DNA of 64,000 nucleotides, taken from Chryseobacterium sediminis. GTDB lineage: Bacteria > Bacteroidota > Bacteroidia > Flavobacteriales > Weeksellaceae. The DNA lies in contig NZ_VUNZ01000001.1 of NCBI RefSeq assembly GCF_008386505.1, positions 2,411,937 through 2,475,936 of the forward strand, read 5' to 3'. Both the position numbers and the translations under genes were made by a program. Positions 6,871 to 15,248 of the stretch are shown in pieces. The notes beneath the pieces were generated by a model. The model was not told the DNA's origin and searched no databases. It saw only the letters and a list, made by a program, of their open reading frames with translations. The number at the start of each line of letters is the position of its first letter. The first letter of the stretch is position 1.

Positions 6871-8955
6871 TTAAAAGGTAGCTGCAGGAGCTGTTTCGTT
6901 ATTAAGCTTTCGCTGAATTTCGGTCTTTTTCCCTTTGGAGAAATCACAGCTTAATCCTAATACAAACATGGATTTATTATTCATAATCTGTGTATGAACT
7001 TTATAATCTACTAAGCTTTCAGGCAAACTTTTCGTTTTATATTCCGAAGGCATTCCTATCCAGTACATACCTGTGGAAAACGTCCAGTTTTTGTGTTTAT
7101 AACTTACAAAAATATTATTTTGATTTTCGTTTGTATTGAGGAATGCTCCATTAAGATTATACACCGGAATATTGAACTGATACTGAAGTGAGAAAGATTT
7201 ATATTCTGAGGAAAGCGAAAAATAATTGCCTAAATAGTCATTCTTAATCAAAGCTCCCGTACTGGTTCTTACGGTTTCAGAAGTAGGTGTTATCACAGCT
7301 TTTATCACAAGCAGGCTATTCCCGAAGGGCTTATAAGATCCTGTAAGCTGTACTCCGTACCGTTGTCCGTTTTTCCCGTTTTCATAAGTCAGTGCATAGC
7401 CTCCCAATATATCATCCTGAACATAATACTGATTGATCACCCTATTCGTATACCTGTAAAATAAACCTGCATTGAAATCAAAATATTTATTATTAAAAGA
7501 ATAAGTCAGATTATTAGAAAAGACTTGTTGAGATTCCAAAAAGGGATTTCCTCTTTGGACAATATTTGGAGCCAATTGCACTACATTACTACTCAAAGCA
7601 TTACTCCATGGGCTTACCGGATTATAACTTGCTGTAAAACGCAGATTCTGATTGTTTTTAAGCTGGTAGGCTAAAATAACCTTCGGAGTAAAAGTCCATT
7701 CATCAAAAGTATTCTCTGCACTTTTGTTGTGGATATTCGTAAGACCAGCTCCGATGCGGTAACTGAATTGATTCACCTTTCCTGCAAACTCAGTATAAAA
7801 ATACTGCTCAAGATAATTAACACTGTATTGAGAATATCCGGCAAGGTTATTCAGATCATTGGAAATAGAAGACCTCGAAATACGATATCCGGATGAAAGT
7901 TTTCCTGCTTTAAAATCATGAGTATGGGCAAGCTCTCCTACCAGACTCGTTTGCTTTGCTTTTAAAACCATATCATTATCATATACAGAAAGTCCTGAAC
8001 CTACAATCCATTCACTGGCAGTTTCTGAGGTATTGGTTGTATAGTGAGAACCTACTACATTAATGCTCAGCTCATCTTTTTCACCAATCTTTTTGGAGTA
8101 ATAAAGATCCAGCTTAGGAATCACATAATCTGAACCGTTATTTTTAAACATTGCATGTTCTTCCTTCAAATTATCTTCACTAAAGACACTCTGCCCTACT
8201 CCTTTTGAAAATCTGCTGAAAATATCCATATTCAATTTGGCCTGAAAAGCATAATCATCAGGAACAAGTCTGGTATAACGCAAAGCAACATTCTGGAAAG
8301 TATACCCGAAATGATCTTTCCTGTTTTCATCAGAACGATAATGCTTCCCGTTCAGTTGATAATCATAGAGGCTGTTTACTCTTCGGTCATCATAATCCCT
8401 AACGTTCAGAGAATATTCAAGTCCAAAATTATTTTTCCCTTTGGTAAAATCGGCGTAGGCAGAACCATTCACAAATCCTGTATTCAAAGCTGTAGAAACA
8501 TCAGCCCCGAAAACATATCCTGTTTCTGTGGATCTCGTCAGAATATTAACTACAGTATCTGCTCTTGTTGCCCATCTTGCCGGCGGAATATCATAATACT
8601 CAACCTTCACCACCTCACTGGGAGCTACACTTCTGATCTGCATATCTGTAGCTTCAATCCCATTGATCAAAAACAGTGTAGTTCCTCCCTTAGTGCTGGT
8701 AATGGTGTTCGCTACCGGATCCAGCTGTAATTCAGGAAGCGTACGAAGCAGATCTTTTGCATAACGGGCTCTTTCCAGCGCTTCTTTATCAAAAGTATAA
8801 ACCGCTTTATCTGCAAACTGTTTTTTACGCTGTGACTTTAAAATAACTTCCTGAATCTCTTTTGTTACTGCAACATCGGCTGTATCATTTTTCTTCTCCT
8901 GGGCAAAAGCAAAAGCTCCGCAAAGAAAGAATATGGTATAAATAGTTTTTTTCAT
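6871..8955 (-). CDS. TonB-receptor-like outer-membrane beta-barrel protein
   Basis: A 694-residue protein with a signal peptide (MKKTIYTIFFLCGAFAFAQ). A plug-like region follows ('KAVYTFDKEALERARYAKDLLRTLPELQLDP...LFLINGIEATDMQIRSVAPSEVVKVEYYDIPPARW'), then a long run of alternating beta strands to the end. This plug/barrel order, without a recognisable TonB box or carboxypeptidase-like N-domain, fits the OMP_b-brl_3 group related to TonB-dependent receptors. The likely location is the outer membrane; the substrate is unknown. It stands alone, divergent from the gene at 9122, and ends at a shared terminator. Confidence 0.85.
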   Translation of the reverse strand: MKKTIYTIFFLCGAFAFAQEKKNDTADVAVTKEIQEVILKSQRKKQFADKAVYTFDKEALERARYAKDLLRTLPELQLDPVANTITSTKGGTTLFLINGIEATDMQIRSVAPSEVVKVEYYDIPPARWATRADTVVNILTRSTETGYVFGADVSTALNTGFVNGSAYADFTKGKNNFGLEYSLNVRDYDDRRVNSLYDYQLNGKHYRSDENRKDHFGYTFQNVALRYTRLVPDDYAFQAKLNMDIFSRFSKGVGQSVFSEDNLKEEHAMFKNNGSDYVIPKLDLYYSKKIGEKDELSINVVGSHYTTNTSETASEWIVGSGLSVYDNDMVLKAKQTSLVGELAHTHDFKAGKLSSGYRISRSSISNDLNNLAGYSQYSVNYLEQYFYTEFAGKVNQFSYRIGAGLTNIHNKSAENTFDEWTFTPKVILAYQLKNNQNLRFTASYNPVSPWSNALSSNVVQLAPNIVQRGNPFLESQQVFSNNLTYSFNNKYFDFNAGLFYRYTNRVINQYYVQDDILGGYALTYENGKNGQRYGVQLTGSYKPFGNSLLVIKAVITPTSETVRTSTGALIKNDYLGNYFSLSSEYKSFSLQYQFNIPVYNLNGAFLNTNENQNNIFVSYKHKNWTFSTGMYWIGMPSEYKTKSLPESLVDYKVHTQIMNNKSMFVLGLSCDFSKGKKTEIQRKLNNETAPAATF

Positions 8956-9121
8956 TTCAAAAGATGAATTATACTATTAGGACAATCAATCTCCGATGTG
9001 TATTACATTGATCATCGCCAACATTTAAGATTTATCAATAATTTTTCTTTAAATTCTAATTATTATGTTAAATACAGCCCGTTTTTTGCTGATACTTTTT
9101 TACATCACAAAATATAAAGTC

Positions 9122-9874
9122 ATGAAAAAAGTATTCATATTAATTCCGTGCTTTCTTTTTTCAGTATTGGAAGCTCAGGAAATTCAAAACAGCTCGGCAG
9201 AAAAGCTGAATATCGTCAAGACCAATGTGACAGCCTATGCTTTCAGAAACATTAACCTGTCTTATGAACGGGCTATCAACCAATGGTTTTCAGTAAACAT
9301 CGGTTTCGGAACAATGCCGGAAGGGAAAGTACCATTCATCAATGCTTTTCTGAAAGATGAAGATGAGAAGAGATTCCAGAATCTTAGGGTAAAAGCCACC
9401 AATTTTACCATCGAACCCAGATTTTACATCGGGAAAGGCTATGGAAAAGGATTTTATTTTGCGCCTTACTATCGCTATTCAAGTGTTACTTCCAATACTT
9501 TTGATTTTTATTATGATTATAATGGCCCGAATGGAGTTACCTATCAGATTCCCCTTAAAGGCCAGGGAGATACCAATGGAAACAGCGGAGGTCTGATGGT
9601 CGGAGTACAATTTTTTCTTACCAGAAGCCAAAACCTTGTCCTGGATTTCTGGATTGCAGGCGCTCATTACGGAAGCGGAAAAGGAGATTTTACCATGACC
9701 TCAGATTATGTATTGACTCCTGATATGCAGGCCCAATTAAAAAAAGAAATAGAAAACCTTGACATTCCATTCGTTAATTATACTGTGGAAACCAATGCCA
9801 ATGGAGCCAAAATAAAAGTTGACGGTCCATGGGCAGGCTTCAGAAGCGGGCTTTCTATCGGGTATCGATTTTAA
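9122..9874 (+). CDS. Outer-membrane barrel-like protein (DUF3575-like)
   Basis: The ATG at 9122 gives a normal signal peptide (MKKVFILIPCFLFSVLEAQ); the upstream in-frame ATG at 9065 would add 19 residues before it and is unlikely. The 250-residue product opens with 'LNIVKTNVTAYAFRNINLSYERAINQWFSVNIGFG', the usual start of DUF3575-type small barrels. It goes on with beta strands such as 'FTIEPRFYIGKGYGKGFYFAPYYRY' and ends 'GFRSGLSIGYRF', an outer-membrane C-terminal aromatic. The role is unknown. Confidence 0.75.
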   Translation: MKKVFILIPCFLFSVLEAQEIQNSSAEKLNIVKTNVTAYAFRNINLSYERAINQWFSVNIGFGTMPEGKVPFINAFLKDEDEKRFQNLRVKATNFTIEPRFYIGKGYGKGFYFAPYYRYSSVTSNTFDFYYDYNGPNGVTYQIPLKGQGDTNGNSGGLMVGVQFFLTRSQNLVLDFWIAGAHYGSGKGDFTMTSDYVLTPDMQAQLKKEIENLDIPFVNYTVETNANGAKIKVDGPWAGFRSGLSIGYRF

Positions 9875-9895
9875 AAATATACAACTTATGTTAGT

Positions 9896-9929
9896 AAACC
9901 GTTCTTTTTCAGATCGGTTTATTTTTTTT
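9896..9929 (+). terminator. Probable terminator
   Basis: AAACCG (9896-9901) pairs with CGGTTT (9915-9920) and is followed by A and eight T. The stem is short but the T tract is strong. Confidence 0.6.
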
Positions 9930-9978
9930 CTGAAATTTGTATCTTGGATGTCAAAAATTTGCTCTGAAATAATAATTT

Positions 9979-11271
9979 ATGAATTCATCCTCTATCACTA
10001 CCGGTCAAAGAATCAAAGCCATCATAGGCGGATCTATAGGAAATCTTGTAGAATGGTATGACTGGTATGCTTATGCAGCCTTTGCTATTTATTTTTCACA
10101 TTCCTTTTTCCCGGATTCTGACCTGAATGCACAGTTGATGAATACAGCAGGAATATTTGCGGTAGGTTTTCTGATGCGTCCCATTGGAGGCTGGATATTC
10201 GGAAGTATTGCTGACAAGATCGGAAGAAAAAAGGCAATGACACTTTCTGTATTACTGATGTCATTCGGATCTCTGCTCATAGCCCTTACTCCTACCTATA
10301 AAACCATTGGAATTCTTGCTCCCGTCTTATTGCTGACTGCCAGATTATTGCAGGGATTGAGTGTAGGAGGAGAATACGGGGTTTCTGCCACTTACCTCAG
10401 CGAAATGGCATCGGAAGATAAAAGAGGATTTTATTCGAGCTTTCAGTATGTCACCCTGATCGGAGGTCAGCTGATTGCTTTGGGAATACAATTGATCTTA
10501 CAGAAACTGCTTTTAACAGAGGCTCAGCTTGAAGAATGGGGTTGGAGAATTCCTTTTGTCATTGGAGCATTACTTTCTGTTATCGCTCTGTATTTAAGAG
10601 CCAATCTTCATGAAACCGAAGCATTTGAGAATAAAAAAGAGCTTAGCGAAAAGAAAAAAGGAACGGTAACAGAACTTCTCAAGCATCCAAAAGCTCTGCT
10701 TACAGTAATTGGGCTGACATTAGGAGGAACCCTTGCTTTCTACACTTACACCACTTATATGCAAAAATTTTTGGTGAACACCGTTCATTTGACTAAAGAG
10801 CAATCTACTCTTATTTCATTTATTTCATTATTTATATTTGCCTGCCTGCAACCTGTTTTCGGAGCATTATCGGATAAAATTGGAAGAAGGCCGCTTCTTT
10901 TAGGCTTTGGAATTTTAGGAACGCTTTTTACAGTACCTCTTCTCACTGCTTTAAGTACAACAACTTCAATGTGGACTGCCTTTTTCCTGATTATGGCTTC
11001 CCTGATCATTGTCAGCGGATACACTTCCATCAATGCTGTTGTAAAAGCAGAACTTTTTCCTTCTGAGATCAGGGCGCTGGGTGTAGGTCTTCCCTATGCA
11101 CTGACAGTCGCTATTTTCGGAGGAACTGCAGAATATATTGCTCTATGGTTTAAGCAGGCAGGAGCAGAAAGTTATTTCTACTGGTACATTACCGGATGTA
11201 TCTTATTTTCCTTGATTGTCTATGCCGGAATGAAGGATACGAAAGACACTTCTACACTTGATAAAGACTAA
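9979..11271 (+). CDS. MFS transporter, metabolite:H+ symporter type (KgtP/ProP-like)
   Basis: A 430-residue inner-membrane carrier with twelve predicted helices. The N-terminus 'GGSIGNLVEWYDWYAYAAFAIYFSHSFFP' and the loop motif 'GSIADKIGRKKAMTLSVLLMSFGSLLIALTP' are characteristic of the metabolite:H+ symporter subfamily, which includes alpha-ketoglutarate permease and proline/betaine transporters. The 'LLQGLSVGGEYG' motif and the second-half 'GALSDKIGRRPLL' agree. The substrate is probably a dicarboxylate or compatible solute; sequence alone does not choose. It is monocistronic with a strong terminator. Confidence 0.88.
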   Translation: MNSSSITTGQRIKAIIGGSIGNLVEWYDWYAYAAFAIYFSHSFFPDSDLNAQLMNTAGIFAVGFLMRPIGGWIFGSIADKIGRKKAMTLSVLLMSFGSLLIALTPTYKTIGILAPVLLLTARLLQGLSVGGEYGVSATYLSEMASEDKRGFYSSFQYVTLIGGQLIALGIQLILQKLLLTEAQLEEWGWRIPFVIGALLSVIALYLRANLHETEAFENKKELSEKKKGTVTELLKHPKALLTVIGLTLGGTLAFYTYTTYMQKFLVNTVHLTKEQSTLISFISLFIFACLQPVFGALSDKIGRRPLLLGFGILGTLFTVPLLTALSTTTSMWTAFFLIMASLIIVSGYTSINAVVKAELFPSEIRALGVGLPYALTVAIFGGTAEYIALWFKQAGAESYFYWYITGCILFSLIVYAGMKDTKDTSTLDKD

Positions 11272-11291
11272 TATTACATAGCTTTATAAAA

Positions 11292-11330
11292 ACCGTGCGC
11301 CGCAGATTCTCTGTGGCGCACGGTCTATTT
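11292..11330. terminator. Bidirectional terminator
   Basis: ACCGTGCGCC (11292-11301) pairs with GGCGCACGGT (11315-11324), giving a 10-bp GC-rich stem extendable inward, between convergent genes. Confidence 0.85.
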
Positions 11331-11331
11331 T

Positions 11332-11547
11332 TTAATGATAGGCTTGTTTAAATTTTTCAATCATACTGTCCAGATTATGACGCTGAACATATATACTTTT
11401 TACCTCTTCATACCTCGGCGATTTATAGAAAACTTCGTGGAAATCCATACTTCCGTTTCCTACTTTTACAACTTTCTGTACTTCGATATTCAACTTTCTT
11501 AATTCGTCTTTGAAGACTTTAAATTCATCTTGGATACTACTGCTCAT
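11332..11547 (-). CDS. Hypothetical small protein
   Basis: About 71 residues from the ATG at 11547 (MSSSIQDEFKVFKDELRKLN...); an upstream in-frame ATG at 11580 would add 11 residues. The protein is charged and helical, with no signal peptide, no cysteines, and a C-terminus 'RHNLDSMIEKFKQAYH'. I do not recognise a family. The frame ends just before the shared terminator and lies in the right orientation for it, which supports a real gene. Confidence 0.6.
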   Translation of the reverse strand: MSSSIQDEFKVFKDELRKLNIEVQKVVKVGNGSMDFHEVFYKSPRYEEVKSIYVQRHNLDSMIEKFKQAYH

Positions 11548-11757
11548 TAATATTTTTAGTTTTTTAGTTAAAAATTCCATTTACCCCTTTGAATGTCAGG
11601 GGTAATCTCTTAAATTCCGAATAAAGTTAGTAAATTTATCAACACAAAATAACACTTTGATAACATTTTATTGATTTTTTTGAAAACAGTATGTATTTTT
11701 TTATCTTATTGATACATATTCCGTATTTTTAAGTCATCAAAAAACCACAACAACGTC

Positions 11758-12441
11758 ATGCAAACCATGAATATTAAAGCATTTTTCTCTTTATTTTTTT
11801 TAACACTGCTTACTTTCCTTCACGCCCAAAAAATGGAATTTAAGGCACCTGACTATTCTTTAATTCAAAAAAATATTGAAGATAAAAACTCGGAATTCTA
11901 TTATCCGAAGCTTTTAAAAAGATTAAAACAAAATGATACGCTTCTTACAAGCAATCAATATCGCCATCTTTACTTCGGATATACCTTTCAAAAAGACTAT
12001 CAACCGTATAAAACAGGAAAGAAAGCTGAAGAAGTAGCCAAATATTATCGTGGAGAAGGGATTTCACAAAAAGATCTTTCCAAAGGAATTCAACTATTTA
12101 TAGATGCTTTAGATGAAAATCCGCTGGATCTGCGTGCCATGAATTATCTTGCTTATTTATACCATTTAAATAAAGATGATGACACTGCTGAAAAAATTGC
12201 CGGAAATTTCCATGGATTACTCAATGCTATTCTTACTTCAGGTGATGGATTGAAGTGTGAAACAGGATTTCACGTTATTTCCGTTACAGATGAATATGTA
12301 CTTTTGAACAGATTCCAAATGGAAACCAAGGCACAAAGCCATAATGGAAAATGCGATTATCAGGAATTTGAAAAAGACAAATATAAAATTCCGGGATTTT
12401 ATTTTGATATCAGCCGGTTTTATGGAAGAATATTAGATTAA
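11758..12441 (+). CDS. DUF4919 family exported protein
   Basis: A 227-residue protein with a signal peptide ('MNIKAFFSLFFLTLLTFLHAQ', probable start at the second Met) and the DUF4919 pattern: 'APDYSLIQKNIEDKNSEFYYPKLLKRLKQNDTLLTSNQYRHLYFGYTFQKDYQPY', then helices resembling a TPR ('ALDENPLDLRAMNYLAYLYHLNKDDDTA'), then a beta-rich end 'VISVTDEYVLLNRFQME'. The family is confined mainly to Bacteroidota and is uncharacterised. Location is probably the periplasm. Confidence 0.8.
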   Translation: MQTMNIKAFFSLFFLTLLTFLHAQKMEFKAPDYSLIQKNIEDKNSEFYYPKLLKRLKQNDTLLTSNQYRHLYFGYTFQKDYQPYKTGKKAEEVAKYYRGEGISQKDLSKGIQLFIDALDENPLDLRAMNYLAYLYHLNKDDDTAEKIAGNFHGLLNAILTSGDGLKCETGFHVISVTDEYVLLNRFQMETKAQSHNGKCDYQEFEKDKYKIPGFYFDISRFYGRILD

Positions 12442-12575
12442 TCTTTTTGTACTCTATTCACAAGTTCACTAAAACTTACTAGTAAGTCCGTAAAATATTT
12501 TCATATCATTTTTCCCTAATGATGAGGGTTTCGGGGCAAGGAGGAATATTTTTTTCAAAAAAAATCAAAATCTGG

Positions 12576-12600
12576 TGTAACATTTTTTTAAGGTTCGTCT
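12576..12600 (+). promoter_or_regulatory. Candidate ECF sigma-type promoter
   Basis: TGTAAC (12576-12581) and CGTCT (12596-12600) with a 14-base spacer resemble the AAC...CGTC pattern of extracytoplasmic-function sigma promoters. It lies 35 bases before the first gene of an operon that encodes an ECF sigma factor. The spacer is about two bases shorter than classical examples, so autoregulation is a suggestion only. Confidence 0.4.
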
Positions 12601-12635
12601 CTAAAAGGCAAATAAACTTTAAAACTTTAGAAATC

Positions 12636-13487
12636 ATGAAAAAATTTACATTCCTTCTTATCATCATGTTATTTTTCTTAGCGGTATGCAATATATTCGG
12701 TCAGGAAACAGCCTATCCGTTTGAAGTAAAGAAAACCGGAAAAGGAAATCAGTCATTAATTTTCATTCCGGGGTTTGCCTCTTCCGGAGATGTATGGAGC
12801 GAAACGACTGCAAAATTTGAAAAAAACTTCACTTGCTACACTTTAACGATGGCTGGATTTGCCGGAACACAACCACAGGCAGACGCCAGCTTTAAAGACT
12901 GGGAAAAAGGAATTGCTGCTTATATAAAGAATAATAAAATTGACAAACCTATTATCATCGGACATAGTATGGGAGGCGGTCTTGCCTTGGCTATTGCCGC
13001 AGATTATCCTGAGCTGGTAGGGAAAATTGTCATTGTAGACACATTACCTTGTCTGGCTGCAATATCTGATCCCAATTTTACTTCTAAAGAAAATAATGAC
13101 TGCTCCTCTACTATTACTCAATTAACGGCTATGAGTGATGATCAGTTCCGCAAAATGCAGACACAGACTATGCCGCGTCTTCTGGCTGACACTTCCATGC
13201 AGGAAACGGTGATCAACTGGAGCATGAAATCTGACCGAAAAACATTTGCTAAAATGTACTGTGACTTTTCTAATACCGATCTGAGAGATAAGATTAAAAA
13301 TATACAATGCCCTTCTCTTATTCTTCTGGAGTCATTTTTTGCCAATCTGAAACCTACCATTGAAGGCCAATACAAAAATTTGAAAAATGCCAATATGCAG
13401 TATGCTTCAAAAGGATTACATTTCATCATGTATGATGATAAGGATTGGTATTTTAATCAGCTTACTCACTTTTTATCTGCGAAATAA
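12636..13487 (+). CDS. Exported alpha/beta hydrolase in the ECF sigma operon
   Basis: The ATG at 12636 gives a signal peptide (MKKFTFLLIIMLFFLAVCNIFGQ), which the longer upstream frame would bury, so this start is chosen. The mature part of about 260 residues has 'LIFIPGFASSGDVW' (oxyanion region), 'TMAGFAGTQPQ', the nucleophile elbow 'IIGHSMGGGLALAIAADYPEL' and a C-terminal 'ASKGLHFIMYDDKDWY' with the catalytic His. It is therefore a periplasmic serine hydrolase of unknown substrate. Its stop codon overlaps the sigma factor start (TAATG), showing translational coupling. Confidence 0.85.
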   Translation: MKKFTFLLIIMLFFLAVCNIFGQETAYPFEVKKTGKGNQSLIFIPGFASSGDVWSETTAKFEKNFTCYTLTMAGFAGTQPQADASFKDWEKGIAAYIKNNKIDKPIIIGHSMGGGLALAIAADYPELVGKIVIVDTLPCLAAISDPNFTSKENNDCSSTITQLTAMSDDQFRKMQTQTMPRLLADTSMQETVINWSMKSDRKTFAKMYCDFSNTDLRDKIKNIQCPSLILLESFFANLKPTIEGQYKNLKNANMQYASKGLHFIMYDDKDWYFNQLTHFLSAK

Positions 13488-13957
13488 TGGTTTTTGAGGA
13501 GATATACGAACTCTACTGGCAAAGGATATTCCGTCTATGCATGGGATATGTGAATGATCCTGATCTCGCTCAGGATCTTGCCCAGGAAACCTTTATCATT
13601 GTATGGCAGCAGCTTCCGAAATTCAGAAATGAATCCAGCATAGGAACATGGATCTTCAGAATTGCTTCTAATAATTGCTTCCGACAGATTGAAAAGGAAA
13701 AGAAATTTGCAAAAACTGACCTGCCCATTAATCTGGAAGAAAAAAAGCAGGAATCTATGGAACCTCAGATTCAAATGCTGTATCAGTTTATTTCGGAGCT
13801 GCCGGAAACGGACAGAATTATTATTTCATTGGAGCTGGAAGAGGTAAAGCAGGCTGAGATTGCCCATATCGTAGGACTTTCGGAATCCAATATACGGGTA
13901 AAAATTCACAGGATAAAAGAAAAATTAACACAAAAGTTTAAAGAAAATGGATACTAA
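13487..13957 (+). CDS. RNA polymerase ECF sigma factor
   Basis: A 156-residue sigma-70 family protein with only regions 2 and 4. Region 2 is 'YELYWQRIFRLCMGYVNDPDLAQDLAQETFIIVWQQLPKFRNESSIGTWIFRIASNNCF' (about residues 7-66) and region 4 is 'LPETDRIIISLELEEVKQAEIAHIVGLSESNIRVKIHRIKEKL' (about 105-150). It directs RNA polymerase to a small regulon. It overlaps the hydrolase gene upstream by one base and the membrane protein gene downstream by 11 bases, so it belongs to a tightly coupled operon. The target promoter may be the element at 12576. Confidence 0.92.
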   Translation: MVFEEIYELYWQRIFRLCMGYVNDPDLAQDLAQETFIIVWQQLPKFRNESSIGTWIFRIASNNCFRQIEKEKKFAKTDLPINLEEKKQESMEPQIQMLYQFISELPETDRIIISLELEEVKQAEIAHIVGLSESNIRVKIHRIKEKLTQKFKENGY

Positions 13958-14540
13958 TATCGATTTCAAAAATATATGGAAAAAGCAGACTTCCAACAAG
14001 CCCAATCTGGAAGAGCTTCTTGGAAAGCTGAAGAAATTCAGAAGTCAAAATCTGCGTAAACTGATCCTGGCCAATATTGCATTAATCATCACCTCATTAT
14101 TAATTATTTATATCTGGTATCGTTTCCAGCCTCAGATGATTACTACAAAAATTGGGATTGTGCTTGTCATTCTGGCTATGGTAATGTTTCTTTTTGCTTA
14201 TAATAAAATGTTTATGGTTTTTTATAAAATTGATCAAACTCAGTCGAACAATGAGTATCTCCAGAGTTTATATGTGGTAAAGAGTAAGCAGAAATTTATG
14301 CAGACCACCATACTCAACTTATATTTTATTATGCTTTCTCTGGGAATATGTTTTTATATGTATGAATACACTTCAAGAATGACATTAGGCTCAGCGATTC
14401 TGACTTATGCAGTAACATTCGCATGGATTGCTTTCAACTGGTTTTATCTGAGACCGAAAACAATAAAGAAACAACAGGGGAAACTTGATGAATTAATTAA
14501 TAAATTTGAAGAGATAAACAATCAATTAAAAGAATCATGA
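13947..14540 (+). CDS. Membrane protein, probable anti-sigma factor
   Basis: A 197-residue protein with a soluble N-terminal segment of about 37 residues ('FKNIWKKQTSNKPNLEELLGKLKKFRSQNLRKL'), four membrane helices (about 40-57, 66-85, 118-137 and 145-165), and a charged C-terminal helix. It overlaps the ECF sigma gene by 11 bases, the usual place for its anti-sigma factor, and the N-terminal 'W-K-K-Q' helix recalls other flavobacterial proteins in this position. No zinc anti-sigma (ZAS) motif is present. The anti-sigma role is inferred from context. Confidence 0.65.
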   Translation: MDTNIDFKNIWKKQTSNKPNLEELLGKLKKFRSQNLRKLILANIALIITSLLIIYIWYRFQPQMITTKIGIVLVILAMVMFLFAYNKMFMVFYKIDQTQSNNEYLQSLYVVKSKQKFMQTTILNLYFIMLSLGICFYMYEYTSRMTLGSAILTYAVTFAWIAFNWFYLRPKTIKKQQGKLDELINKFEEINNQLKES

Positions 14541-15154
14541 GTTCTTCAGACAACAAAAGCCATTGGGAAAATGTATATGAATCCAAAAATCCTGACCAGG
14601 TAAGCTGGACTCAGAAAAAACCTCAGACATCACTTGATTTTATAAGGTCTTCCGGATTGGGAAAGAACGCCAGAATCATTGATATCGGTGGCGGAGACAG
14701 CAATCTTGTTGATTTTCTTCTTGAGGATGGCTATGAAAATATTACAGTCCTTGATATTTCAGCCAAAGCTCTGGAAAAAGCACAGAAAAGACTTGGAGAT
14801 AAAGCTGGTAAAGTAAAATGGATGGTGACCGATATTACCGCTTTTGAACCCATGGAAACTTATGATATCTGGCATGACAGAGCGGCTTTTCACTTCCTGA
14901 CAACTCCGGAACAGGTTTCAAAATATATTGATATTGCAGAAAAGAATGTGAATAACTTTATGATCATTGGAACTTTTTCTAAAAATGGTCCCACCAAATG
15001 CAGCGGATTGGATATTCAACAGTATGATGAAGAATCATTGTATGAAAAATTTGAAAAAAGTTTTACAAAAATTAAGTGTATTACTGAAGATCATACCACT
15101 CCTTTTGAGACCGTTCAGAATTTTGTTTTCTGCAGTTTTAAAAAGCATTCATAA
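14537..15154 (+). CDS. Class I SAM-dependent methyltransferase
   Basis: A 205-residue cytoplasmic protein. The SAM-binding motif I is 'RIIDIGGGDSNLVDFLLEDGY' (about residues 47-67), then 'ITVLDISAKALEKAQKRLG' (motif II acidic residue) and 'MVTDITAFEPMETYDIWHDRAAFHFLTTPEQ' (motifs III/IV). The opening 'SHWENVYESKNPDQVSWTQKKP' is typical of a bacterial group of small methyltransferases with unknown acceptors. It overlaps the preceding gene by four bases (ATGA) and ends at a terminator, so it is the last gene of the sigma operon. Confidence 0.88.
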   Translation: MSSSDNKSHWENVYESKNPDQVSWTQKKPQTSLDFIRSSGLGKNARIIDIGGGDSNLVDFLLEDGYENITVLDISAKALEKAQKRLGDKAGKVKWMVTDITAFEPMETYDIWHDRAAFHFLTTPEQVSKYIDIAEKNVNNFMIIGTFSKNGPTKCSGLDIQQYDEESLYEKFEKSFTKIKCITEDHTTPFETVQNFVFCSFKKHS

Positions 15155-15190
15155 AAATAATCAATGTAAAAGGTTAGATTACTTCATAAA

Positions 15191-15220
15191 AAAGAGAGTC
15201 ATAGTGACTCTCTTTTTGTT
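15191..15220 (+). terminator. Rho-independent terminator of the sigma operon
   Basis: An 11-bp perfect stem (15191-15201 with 15205-15215), a three-base loop and T-rich flank. Confidence 0.85.
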
Positions 15221-15248
15221 TATATAAACTATGAAATAGTTCTTTACA

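Noticed and set aside
8311..8730. 139-residue + strand frame inside the outer-membrane barrel gene.
   Set aside because: Antisense shadow with many Cys and Ile residues and no recognisable domain; the - strand gene is certain.
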